A stretch of DNA of 64,000 bases from positions 2,902,501 to 2,966,500 of the forward strand of contig BSBK01001572.1 of assembly GCA_027943335.1 (NCBI GenBank), read 5' to 3'. Shown piece after piece: positions 22,374 through 33,548 of this stretch. The notes under the pieces are model-generated. The model was not told the origin of the DNA and made no database searches. It saw only the letters and a program-made list of their open reading frames with translations. Made by a program: the position numbers and the translations under genes. The stretch comes from Chamaecyparis obtusa. Taxonomy: Eukaryota > Streptophyta > Pinopsida > Cupressales > Cupressaceae. Position 1 is the stretch's first letter. Each line of letters begins with the position of its first letter.

Positions 22374-23903
22374 ACCACCTCAACCCTGACTTAGGGCGGG
22401 GTCTACCTCATCATTGAACAATGTTTCAAATTTCAAGGTCCCATGATTTTCGGATGTCAAGTTTCAAAAAGATTTGTTTTCCCGCTTTCGGGTCAGCTGT
22501 TTTGGTCTCCAAAATGGTAAATCCTTAAATTGCATTTAATGTGGGTCCATTTCTAAGGGTTAACATTAATTGGGATTTAATTCCCCAATTTCAGCCTTCT
22601 CTAGAAGATTGTGCCCTAGATCACTATAAAAGGAAGCCTTCCTCTCTCATTTTGATCATCACACTTTGCAATCAAACATCCATCATTCAATCAAGTTTTG
22701 TGAGAGCATCCACTTTCACGTCACTTCAAGCAATGTCATCCATTATTCATCAAGAGCTCTCAAGGATATTTTCAAGATCAAGAAAGCATCCATTCAAGTC
22801 CTCTTCTCCATCCAAGTTCTTTATTGAAGATCAAGGATTCAAGCATTCAAGCCACTGAAGGGATTTGGTTCAAGCATTCAAGATTCATCATTCAAACCCT
22901 TGATCTAGCCATCATGATGGTGTGATCTTCCTTCAAGATCCTTTGTTCATCTTCAAGATCCATTCATTCTTCTATCAAGGTGGATTCCAAGCATACAATC
23001 ATGGAGGTCTTGGATTTACATTTATGGTTTTGATTTACACTTACCATTGTTGTGTTCAATCTTTCATATCAATATACTTGTTTACATTTCAAATACAATT
23101 ACATATCTATTAAATTGCATAGCTTCATTATTAGATCTACTTCTACTACTTGCTAGCATTCTCCATTTCAATTTCATTATTAAGGCTGATTCCAAACCGG
23201 GGTTTGACCAAGGCAAACCCCTCCCCCTCCAACAAACAAAACCTCTTTTTCTTGTAGGTACAGGTGCAGGATTGGAAATCGGAGCTTGGATTTGGATACC
23301 CTTTTCGGTGAACTTACAAGATCCATGAACAAAGTCAAAGTCAACCTTCAAAATCCTAAAGTAGTCTTTGACCTTTTATCGGGGTCAAAGAAAACCTTCT
23401 GTCGGAAAGACAAAAGTTTTCTGGGTTTTCTTTGTCTCAGCATTTTCAGTTTGAAACAAGTTGCAGAATTGCCTGAAATTCTACACAGACATCAAAAAAC
23501 AACATTTTCCAGATTTATCCTATTTTGAGATTAGTATTTTTTTTTCAATTATTTCATATTTCAAGCATATACTCTTCATAGTGAAATATAAAGTTTTCTT
23601 CTTCAATCATATTCTCCATAGATTGATTCTTTTGTATATTGACCTTTTGGTTGATCAATTTGGATCTCTCCTTTAGGAATTTGGATTTAGAAGTAGATCT
23701 CATATTTCCCCCATTCAATAAGGTGATACAATTTCACCTTATTCATTTTTGTGAACTTGATGTACTTACCCCTTTTCTTTTGTTGATTTAGATGCCCTAT
23801 TGTGTTAGATTTTATGTATTTATTATATTTAGATTAGATCTAGTTTATGCTCTTGCATTTTAAATTCAAAAATAGAAAAACATTTCTTGCATTTTCATTT
23901 ACT
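22374..23903 (+). other. Transcript-leader-like sequence upstream of the G-patch ORF
   Basis: A TATA-like CACTATAAAAGGAAGCC at about 22622-22638 is followed by about 700 bp rich in CATTCAAG/CATCCA phrases, resembling R/U5 or leader sequence of a large gypsy element. I could not find a paired LTR or a convincing PBS. No coding domain was recognised. Confidence 0.4.
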
Positions 23904-24934
23904 ATGGAGATTCTTAAGATGCTTTGGTGTGTGGTCATGTTCTTTATTACCCTTCTCTTAGCATCTCTTTACTATACCTATGATGTTTATGAGAGTATCA
24001 TTCACTTCATTATGTTGATGGCCCTTCACTTTTCTCTTGCCTATGCTTTTGTGAAGTTGACCGACACTAGTCTTCCTACATTTAAAACTTTCATTAAAGA
24101 TTTATGTGGTAGTATTATTACTCTTTTGGATTATGTAAATAATTTTGTAGATGATACACCATCTCCTAATCTTCCAAATATTATCAATCCTAATCTAATT
24201 CCTAAGCTTCCTAATCCTAATCCAATACCTAATTTTCCATCTATTTATTCTCTCTCTTCCCATACTTATGATGGAATTCAAGCTATAGTTCAGGATGCAG
24301 ATGTGCATGATTTCTTTGGTTTACCTTCTCCTCCGATTCATGATGATATTAAAGGAAAGGGTAAAGAAACTTCTTCAAAACCTATTATTCCACCTTATAC
24401 AACCTTTACTCATGAACATGATAAACAATCACCTCCTGTAGAAGCTTTACATAATATGTACACTACCGGATATAATATGGTGACTAAACAAGGTTATAAA
24501 GGTTTAGGGCTTGGAGTTAATGAGCATGGTATTAGGTTTCCATTCATATACCCCCTAAATCAGATATGTATGGTATTGGTTGTTCAAAATCTCAAGTCAA
24601 GGTAGGTGATGTTAATCATTGTCCTCCTCTTCACATTCTTCTCCCCACACCTATCTTAGATAACCCTAATGTTCATCAAGAAGTGGCTGAGAAGGTATAT
24701 GTTGAGTTAATGAATTCCAAGAAAGAAATCTTTAGACCTATATTGATAGATGCCTTATACAAATATAAATGTCCTTTTCATTATTCCAACACACATTTAC
24801 TTTCTGGTTGTAAACAATTCAAGTTATATGTTAGAGAAAGAGCTACTTTAGGAATTATATCTCACTCTCATGCAGTTTTACAATTCCTTCATAATTTTGA
24901 TATAGGGGATTCCCCTTCTTCTAATATAATGTAG
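23904..24934 (+). pseudogene. Membrane-segment plus G-patch-like ORF, frameshifted
   Basis: From the ATG at 23904 the frame gives two strongly hydrophobic segments (MLWCVVMFFITLLLASLYY, then IIHFIMLMALHFSLAYAF), a segment with repeated Pro-Asn/Leu-Pro steps (about 24160-24240), an acidic/polar linker, and a glycine-rich stretch GYNMVTKQGYKGLGLGVNE at about 24465-24525 that resembles a G-patch. The frame is lost near 24550-24566 and resumes in another phase to the TAG at 24932-24934, with a late CPFHYSNTHLLSGC segment. G-patch motifs occur near the protease of some retroelements (family knowledge); the membrane segments are unusual. An upstream in-frame ATG at 23847 exists. Function unknown; possibly an extra ORF of a truncated retroelement. 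Confidence 0.55.
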
Positions 24935-25219
24935 ATTTCTTCTCCTCTTGTCTCATGCCTGGGGGTCAAGAGGTGTATTTTCATCCAGTCTCCTAGGATC
25001 CATTAGGCTTTTACCACATCCTTGACCATTAAATCCTTGTTTAACTAGGAAATGATAACCAAGACCATAACAAGAAGCCATACCAAAAGGAGTCAATGGA
25101 ACTTCAGCAGTCACATTATCATCCTTAGTAGATTTGACAAATTCATTGTGGGTAGAAGTAGTGACAAAGTTATTATGAAGGGCTTTAGAAGTAGAAGTAA
25201 AAACTTGTTGTTCAAATTC
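24935..25219 (-). pseudogene. Second G-patch-like fragment, opposite strand
   Basis: The complement of about 24960-25110 translates with PFGMASCYGLGYHFLVKQGF followed by NGQGCGK, again a G-patch-like glycine pattern. It faces the plus-strand ORF tail to tail and is cut off where the satellite begins. Too short to place in a family with confidence. Confidence 0.45.
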
Positions 25220-28200
25220 TCTTTGACCAAACTTTGACCATATGTATCTTGAGAAGAGAGGCTCCGTATTTCAAGATTTAAGGTATTTGTCAGTTCATCT
25301 CAATGAGATCTTCCATTGGAGACCACTTTCACTAGATTTGGAAATGGTCAAATTTTTAGCTAAGAACACTGTACTGACTTCCTTACTTTGACCAAACTTT
25401 AACCGTTTGGATCCTAAGAAGACAAGCTCCATTTTTCAAGATTCAAGGTGTTTTTTAGTTCATCTCGATGAGATCTTCGATTTGAGACCACTTTCACTAG
25501 ATTTGGAAATGGTTAAATTTTTAGCTATGAACATTGTACTCACTTCCTTGCTTTGACCAAACTTTGACCATCTGTATCTTGAGAAGAGACGCTTCATCTT
25601 TCAAGATTCAAGGTGTTTTTTGGTTCATCTTGATGAGATCTTTGATTTGAAACCACTTTCACCAGATTTGGAAATGGTCAAATTTTTAGCTATGAACACT
25701 GTACTGACTTACTTGCTTCGACCAAACATTGACCATTTGGATATCGAGAAGACAACCTCCATTTTTCAAGATTCAAGGTGTTTTTTGGTTCATCTTGACA
25801 AGATCTTTGATTTGAGACCACTTTCATGAGATTTGGAAATAATCAAATTTTTAGGTACGAACAATGTACTGACTTCCTTGCTTTGACCAAAATTTGACCA
25901 TTCATATCTTGAAAAGAGAGGCTCTACCTTTCAAGATTCAAGGTGTTTTTTGCTTCATCTCGATGAACTTTCGATTTGAGAGCAATTTCACCATATTTGG
26001 AAACAGTCAAATTTTTATCTCTGAACACTGTACTAACTTTCTTTCTTTGAGAAATTTTGACCATTTGTATCTTGAGAAGAGAGACTCAATCTTTTAAGAT
26101 TCAAGCTATTTTTGGGTACATCTTGACAAGATCTTCTATTTGAGACCACTTTCACTAGATTTGGAAATGGTCAAATTTTTAGCTATGAACACTGTAGTGA
26201 CTTCCTTGCTTTGACCAAACTTTTACCACTCGTATCTTAAGAAGAGAGGCTCCATCTTTAAATATTCAAGGTGATTTTTGGTTCATCTTGATGAGATCTT
26301 CTATTTGAGACCACTTTCACCAGAGTTGGAAACAATCAAATTTTTAGCAACGAACACTGTACTAACTTCTTTGCTTTGACCAAACTTTGATTGTCTGTAT
26401 CTTGAGAAGAGAGGCTTCATCTTTCAAGATTCAAGTTATTTTTGGTTCATCTCAATGAGATCTTCAATTTGAGACCACTTTCACTAGATTTGGAAATGGT
26501 CAATTTTTTAGCGATGAACACTGTACTGAATTCCTTACTTTGACTAAACTTTGACTATCTATATCTTGAGAAGAGAGGCTCCGTCTTTCAAGATTCAAAG
26601 TGTTTTTTTGTTTATCTCGATGAGATCTTCGATTTGAGACCACTTTCACAAGATTTAGAAACAGTTAAATTTTTAGCTATGAACACTATACTAACTTACT
26701 TGCTTTCACCAAACATTGATCATCTGTATCTTGAGAATATAGGCTCCATCTTTCAAGATTCAAGGTTGTTTTTGGTTCATCTTTATGAGATCTTTTATTT
26801 GACACCACTTTAACCATATTTGGAAATGGTCACATTTTTAGCTACAAACACTCTACTGACTTCTTTGCTTTGACAAAACTTTGATGGTTTGTATCTTTAG
26901 AAGAGAGGCCTGTCTTTAAACATTCAAGGTGTTTTTTGGTTCATCTCGACGAGATATTCAATTTGAGACAACTTTAACCGGATTTGGAGACGATCAAATT
27001 TTTTGCTACAAACATTATATTGACTTCCTTGCTTTGACCAAACTTTGATTGTATGTATCTTGAAAAGAGAGGCTCTGTCTTTCAAGATTTAAGGTGTATT
27101 TTGGTTCATCTCGATGAGATCTTTGATATGAAACCACTTTCACTAGATTTGAAAATGGTTAAATTTTTAGCTATGAACACTGTATTGACTTCCTTCCTTT
27201 GACCAAACTTTGATCATCTGTATCTTGAGAAGAGAGGCTCCATTTTTCAAGATTCAAGACATTTTTTTGTTTATCTCGACAAGATCTTCGATTTGAGACC
27301 ACTTTCACCATATTTGGAAATGTATAAATTTTTAGCTACAAACAATGTACTGACTTCCTTGCTTTGACCAAACTTTGACCATCCGTATCTTGGGAATAGG
27401 CTCTATTTTTCAAGATTAAAGGTGTTTTTTGGTTCATCTCAACAAGAGCTTCGATTTGAGACCACTTACACCAGATTTGGAAATGGTCAAATTTTTAGCT
27501 ACCAACACTGTACTGACTTCCTTCCTTTGATGAAACTTTGACCGTCTGTATCTTGAGAAGAGAGGCTCTGCTTTTCAATATTTGAAGTTTTTTTGGTTCA
27601 TCTCGACAAGATCTTCTATTTGAGACCACATTCACTAGATTTAGAAATGGTCAAATTTTTAGCTACAAACACTGTACTGACTTCCTTTCTTTGATAAAAC
27701 ATTGATTGTGTCTATCTTGAGAAGATAGTCTCCAGTTTTCAAGATTCAAGATATTTTTTTGTTCATCGCAACAAGATCTTCAATTTGAGACCACTTTCAC
27801 TGGATTTAGAAACTGTCAAATTTTTATCTACGAACACTATACTGACTTCCTTGCTTTGACCAAATTATGACTGTCCATATCTTGAGAAGGGAGGATCCAT
27901 TTTTCAAGATTCAAGGTGTTTTTTGGTTCATCTCGATGAGATCTTTTATTTGAGACCACTTTCACCAAATTTGCAAATGGTCAAATCTTTAGCTACGAAC
28001 ACTGTACTGACTTCCTTGCTTTGATCATAGTATGATTGTCCGTATCTTGAGAAGAGAGGCTCTATTTTTCAAGATTCAAGGTGTTTTTTGGTTCATCGAG
28101 ATGACATCTTTGATTTGAGACCACTTTCATCAGATTTGGAAGTGGTCAAATTTTTAGCTAGGAATACTATACTAACTTCCTTGCTTTTAGGAAACTTTCA

Positions 28201-31026
28201 CCATCCATATCTTGAGAAGAGAGGCTCTATTTTTAAAGATTCAAGGTGTTTTCTAGTTCATCTCGACGAGATCTTTGATTTGAGACCACTTTCACCAGAT
28301 TTGGAAATGGTCAAATTTTTAGCTATGAACACTGTACTGACTTCCTTTCTTTGACCAAACTTTGACAGTCTCCATCTTGAAAAAAGAGGCTCCATTTTTC
28401 AAGATTCAAGGTATTTTTTGATTCATCTCGACGAGATCTTCAATTCGCGATAAATTTCACCAAATTTTGAAACTGTCAAATTTTTAGCTACGAACATTGT
28501 ACTGACTTCCCTACTTTGACCAAACTTTGACTGTCCGTATATTGAGAAGGGAGGCTCTATTTTTCAAGATTCAAAGTGTTTTTTGGTTCATCTAGACGCG
28601 ATATTTGATTTGAGACAACTTTCACCAGATTTGAAATGGGTCAAATTTTTAGCTCCAAACATTGTACTAACTTCCTTGCTTTGACTAAACTTTGACTGTC
28701 CGTATCTTAAGAATAGAGGCTATATTTTTCAAAATTCAATGTGCTTTTTGGTTCATCATGACGAGATCTTTGATTTGAGACCACTTTCACAAGATTTGGA
28801 AACATTGACATTTTTAGCTAGGAATACTATACATACTTCCTTGCTTTGACCAAACTTTGGTTGTCCGTATCTTGAGAAGAGATGCTCCTTTTTTCAAGAT
28901 TCAAGGTGTTTTTTTATTCATCTCGATGAGATTTTCGATTTGAGACCACTTTCACTAGATTTGAAAATGGTCACTTTTTTAGATATGAACATTGTACTAA
29001 CTTCCTTGCTTTGACCAAACTCTGACCATATATATCTTTAAAAGAGAGGCTCCACTTTTCAATATTCAAGGTGTTCTTTGGTTCATCTCGATGAGATCTA
29101 TGATTTAAGACCACTTTCACTAGATTTGAAAATGGTCAAATTTTTATTTACGAACATTGTACTGACCTCCTTGCTTTGACCAAACCTTGACTATCTATAT
29201 CTTGTCTAGAGAGGCTCTATTTTTCTAGATTCAATGTGTTTTTTGGTTCATCTCGGTGAGATCTTTGATTTGGAACCACTTTCAATAGATTTGGAGGTGG
29301 TCAAATTTTTAGCTATGACCACTGTACTAACTTCCTTACTTTGACAAAACTTTGACCATCCGTATCTTGAGAAGAGAGGTTCCATTTCTTAATATTCAAG
29401 GTGTTTTTTGGTTCATCTCGATGAGATCTTCGATTTGAGAACACTTTCACCAGATTTGAAAATGGTCAAATTTTTAGCTACGAATACTATACTGACTTTC
29501 TTGCTTTGATGAAATTTTGACCATTTGTATCTTAAGAAGAGAGGCTCCACTTTTTAAAATTGAAGGTATTTTTTGGTTCATCTCAACGAGATCTTCGATT
29601 TGAGACCACTTTCACTAGATTTAGAAATGGTCAAATTTTTAGCTAGAAACGTTGTATTGACTTCCTTACTTTGACCAAACTTTGACTATGCATATCTTGA
29701 GAAGATAGGCTCCACTTTTAAGGATTCATATTTTTTTTGGTTCATCTTGACGAGATTTTCGATTTGAGACCACTTTCACCAGATTTAGAAACCATCAAAT
29801 TTTTAGCTACGAATAATCTATTGACTTCTTTGCTTTGACCAAACTTTGACCATTTGTATCTTGGGAAGACAAGCTCTATTTTTCAAGATTCAAGGTGTTT
29901 TTTGGTTCATCTCAATGAAATCTTTGATTTCATACCACTTTCAACAAATTTAGAAATGGTCAAATTTTTAGCTATGAACTCTATACTAACTTGCTTTCTT
30001 TGACCAAACTTTGACCATCCGTATCTTGAGAAGAGAGGCTTCATTTTTTAAGATTCAAGGTGTTTCTTCATTTATCTCGATGGGATCTTTAATTTTAGAC
30101 CACTTTCACCAGATTTGGAAATGGCAAAATTTTTAGCTACGAACAATATATGAACTTCCTTACTTTTACTAAACTTTGAATGTCTATATCTTGAGAAGAG
30201 AGGCTCTATTTTTTAAGATTCAATGTGTTTTTTGGTTCATCTCGACGAGATCTTCGATTTGAGACCACTTTCACCAAATTTAAAAATGGTCAAATTTTTA
30301 GCTATGAACACTGTACTGACTTCCTTTCTTTTAACAAACTTTGACTATCTGTATCTTGAGAAGAGGGCTCTATTTTTCAATATTAAGGTTATTTTTTAGT
30401 TCATCTCCATGAGATCTTCAATTTGAGACCACTTTCACTAGATTTGGAAATGGTCAAGTTTTTAGCTACAAACACTCTACTGACTTCCTTGCTTTGACGA
30501 AGCTTTGACCATCTCTATCTTGAGAAGAGAGGCTCCACTTTTCAAGATTCAAGATGTTTTTTGGTTCATCTCGACTAGATCTTCGATTTGAGACCACATT
30601 GATCAGATTTAGAAATGGTTGAAAATTTTTAGCTACGAACACTGTACTGACTTCCTTGCTTTGACCAAACTTTGACTATTTGTATCTTGATAAGATAGGT
30701 TCCACTTTCAAAGATTCAAGGTGTTTTTTGGTTCATCTTGATGAGATCATTGATTTGAGACCACATTCACCATATTTGGAAATGGTCAAATTCTTAGCTA
30801 CGAACACTATACTAACTTCCTTGCTTTGACCAAACTTTGACCTTCTGTATCTTGAGAAGAGAGGCTCCACTTTTCAAGATTCAAGGTGTTTTTTGGTTCA
30901 TCACAACGAGAACTTCGATTTGAGACCACTTTCATGAGATTTGAAAATGGTTAAATTTTGAGATACGAACACTGTACTGACCTCCTTGCTTTGACAAAAC
31001 TTTGACCTTCCATATCTTGAGAGGAG
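25220..31026. repeat. 165-bp satellite array, segment 1 (about 35 copies)
   Basis: Tandem units of 165 bp: exact starts at 25551, 25716 and 25881 confirm the period. A unit begins CTTTGACCAAACTTTGACCA, carries GTATCTTGAGAAGAGAGGCT, TTCAAGATTCAAGGTGTTTT, GGTTCATCTCGATGAGATCT, TTTGAGACCACTTTCACCAG and AAATTTTTAGCTACGAACAC, and ends ACTGACTTCCTTG. Units share this consensus with moderate divergence, much of it C/T or G/A. The array abuts unrelated sequence at about 25220. Confidence 0.97.
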
Positions 31027-31347
31027 TGTTAGATTAGGTGAAAAACTAATCTTCCAAGAACACCTGCATGCATAACCCTATCACATGGAAGAAGCAAATA
31101 ATAGAAAGAAAGAAAAGGCTATGGAGGTCAAAAAGCCAGAGGCATCATATGCACATGAAAACAATCTTTCATTATGATCCAATATGTCAAAAAAATACAA
31201 AGAGAGAATCCTTATAAAAGGATATCGAAACCCTAAAGGTAAAAACCCTAAAAAATAATAAGATGCCTAAGTCTAAGTTAAGTGTAGAGAATAATAGACT
31301 AATAATTAAATTAATTAATTATTAGCTATAATATGACTAATCTAACA
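31027..31347 (-). repeat. Element C 3' LTR
   Basis: 321 bp, flanked outside by AGGAG and inside by CCCCCCCTT (31348-31356), the complement of an AAGGGGGGG PPT. It matches 33228-33548. Confidence 0.93.
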
Positions 31348-33215
31348 CCCCCCCTTAAGTGTAACTTAGGGAGAAGCTAAACAACTAAGGACTAAAAGAT
31401 GCATGAAAACTAAAATGCATGAAAGAGCAATGGGTCCTGGCAACAAGGCCTGATCAGGTACCCAAGTACAAGAAATAAACTAGATGAAGGAAACAAAGCC
31501 TCCAATCTAGCGAATGTCCCAGAGAAAGGAACAAGAAAGAGCATGAAGCATCTCTGAAGCATGAAGCTGCAAACATTGTCAGAAGAAACTGTTGGAACCC
31601 CCACTGAAATAGTGCATGACCAGGTAGAGAAGACAAAGTTTGAAGAGCTGATCAATCGAAGAGGTGACCTCCAAAATAGGGATGAATGAGAGTCTATATA
31701 GTAGATGAACCATCTCACTGAAATGGATAGATGCCTAGCTACTGCATCTGCCTAGTATATAGGAACAAGAACTAAATACGTAGATCACTCAACCAAACCA
31801 AGGAAGCAATAGAACCAACAGGTGAACCCCCCCATAATGTTGAACAGGGAGAGGGGTGACAAGAACACTGAAATGCAATGCCAGAAACATCTGCAAGAAG
31901 AAGAATCAGGAACACCAACAGTGCAACAAAAGTACAAGCACAGGATAAAGGGTAGTGTCACAGACACACAGCATGGGCTAATGTCATGGAAGGTACACTC
32001 ACTTGACAAAGGTGGATGAGCACAAAAGGCAAAAACATCATAATCCCCCATGGCACTTTATAACTGAGTGTGAATACAAACAAACACAAGGTGTACAAGA
32101 TCCCAGATATGCAAAAGCAGGCAATTTATCTTAGTGCATTTACAGAAAAGAAATGCTACAGAAGAGAAGCATATAATGCTCAAAAGTCAAAAAGAAGAGT
32201 GAGCCAGAAGAACAGAAGAAAAGATCTTAGGACCTGTAGAACCCAAGTAATCCACCAGAGTGTGAAAGTGAAAAACTCAGAGGAGAGAAAAACTGGAGCA
32301 AAATCTAGATAAAAGACCCTTGCAACTGAATAACTCATAGAACCAGCTTTCCAACGATATATGGTGAGCCCAAAAATGAGTCCGGATGAGCGAGATATGG
32401 CTCCTAGAAGGCAAAAAATAAACATCACCTTTGACAAAAAAAAAACACTATCAAAATAGCAGAGCCAAAAAATCTTACCTCCATAATTGGAAAGAGTTCA
32501 GAAAGAGCTTTCCGGTGATATAAAGAAGTCCAAAAAAGACCTCTGTATGCTCAAGATATTGTAAAAAAGGCCCAAGTACCGTAAAAAGTCTTCAAAATAA
32601 ATTTTTAAGCCCCTGGGGCTGGAAAACACAAAGCCCCTAGGTGCATGGAGCACGCAGGGGGAAAAACCGAGGGCTCTCGGTCACCCACGTGACTGCCGCG
32701 GGGGCCTCAAGAGCTCATGGGGCTTGCAAAGTGGAGCGGGGGTGTGGGCCGGTGGAGCGGAGCCCGGGGGCAGAGCAACGGGTGGTGGCGGAGCGGAGGG
32801 AGCCCGATGGCCGGTGATGGGGGTGACGGCGGGGGCCACAACAGCGCTTGCAGCTGCTGGCGGCTCGGCGGAGGCTGCAAGGTGGCACCCGAGTGGCTGC
32901 TGGGCGGCACTCGGGAGGCCGCCCCCTATTAAAAAAAATTTTAATTTTTTTGAAAATCATTGTCTCGATCCGCGTGCTAGGTCATATGGCCTAGTATCCA
33001 AAAAAATTTTGCCTCAAATTGCAAAGGTGTCCAAAATGGACAAATTTTATATGAATTCTGGCTATCTTGGGCCTTCTAGACGCAATGGTGGCATCCATTT
33101 TTGCTCAAAATGCCCCTCAATTTTTTTTTCTTTTTTGCAGGCAAAATAGAAATAAAAAATAACATCCTACTTTTGAATCACTTCAACAAAAACATAAATA
33201 GTGAGCAGCAAGATG
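31348..33215 (-). other. Element C interior, non-coding, with a GC-rich island
   Basis: No recognisable retroelement protein. ORFs of up to about 140 codons in several frames are compositional. A segment at about 32640-32930 is extremely GC- and CpG-rich against the AT-rich background. A TTTTTTTTTCTTTTTT run lies near 33120. Confidence 0.7.
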
Positions 33216-33227
33216 GCTCTGATACCA
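33216..33227 (-). other. Primer binding site of element C
   Basis: GCTCTGATACCA on the plus strand is the exact complement of TGGTATCAGAGC (initiator tRNA-Met type), directly abutting the LTR at 33228. Confidence 0.95.
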
Positions 33228-33548
33228 TGTTAGATTAGGTGAAAAACTAATCTCCCAAGAATACCTACATGCATAACCCTGTCACATGGAAGAAGCAAAT
33301 AACAGAAAGCAAGAAAAGACTATGGAGGCCAAAAAGCTAGAGGCATCATATGCACATGAAAACAATCTTTCATTATGATCCAATATGTCAAAAAAATACA
33401 AAGAGGGAATCTTTATAAAAGGATACCAAAACCCTAAAGGTAAAAACCCTAAAAAATAATAAGATGCCTAAATCTAACTTAAGTGTAGAGAATAATAGAC
33501 TAATAATTAAATAAATTATTTATTAGCTATAATATGACTACTCTAACA
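33228..33548 (-). repeat. Element C 5' LTR
   Basis: 321 bp, TGTTAGATTAGG...CTCTAACA, followed by AGGAG. Terminal dodecamers are near-inverted (TGTTAGATTAG and CTAATCTAACA). Confidence 0.93.

Larger units (their letters stand above)
31027..33548 (-). mobile_element. Element C: 2.5-kb non-autonomous LTR retrotransposon in the satellite
   Basis: 2522 bp with two 321-bp LTRs (TGTTAG...CTAACA), a perfect initiator-Met PBS next to the high-coordinate LTR, a G-run PPT next to the other, and target duplication AGGAG (31022-31026 and 33549-33553). About 18 differences between LTRs by eye (5-6%). The interior has no gag or pol domain, so it must use proteins in trans (LARD/TRIM-like). LTR ends and PBS would suit Ty1/copia, but class is not proven. 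A satellite unit near 34150 preserves the uninterrupted target sequence. Confidence 0.93.

Noticed and set aside
31410..32051. Minus-strand Cys/Phe/Leu-rich ORFs in element C as a membrane protein gene
   Set aside because: Several overlapping frames of similar length, low-complexity hydrophobic composition, and no conserved motif.
32707..33149. Ala/Gly/Pro-rich ORFs on both strands of the GC island
   Set aside because: High GC removes stops in every frame; no recognised domain and no consistent start.
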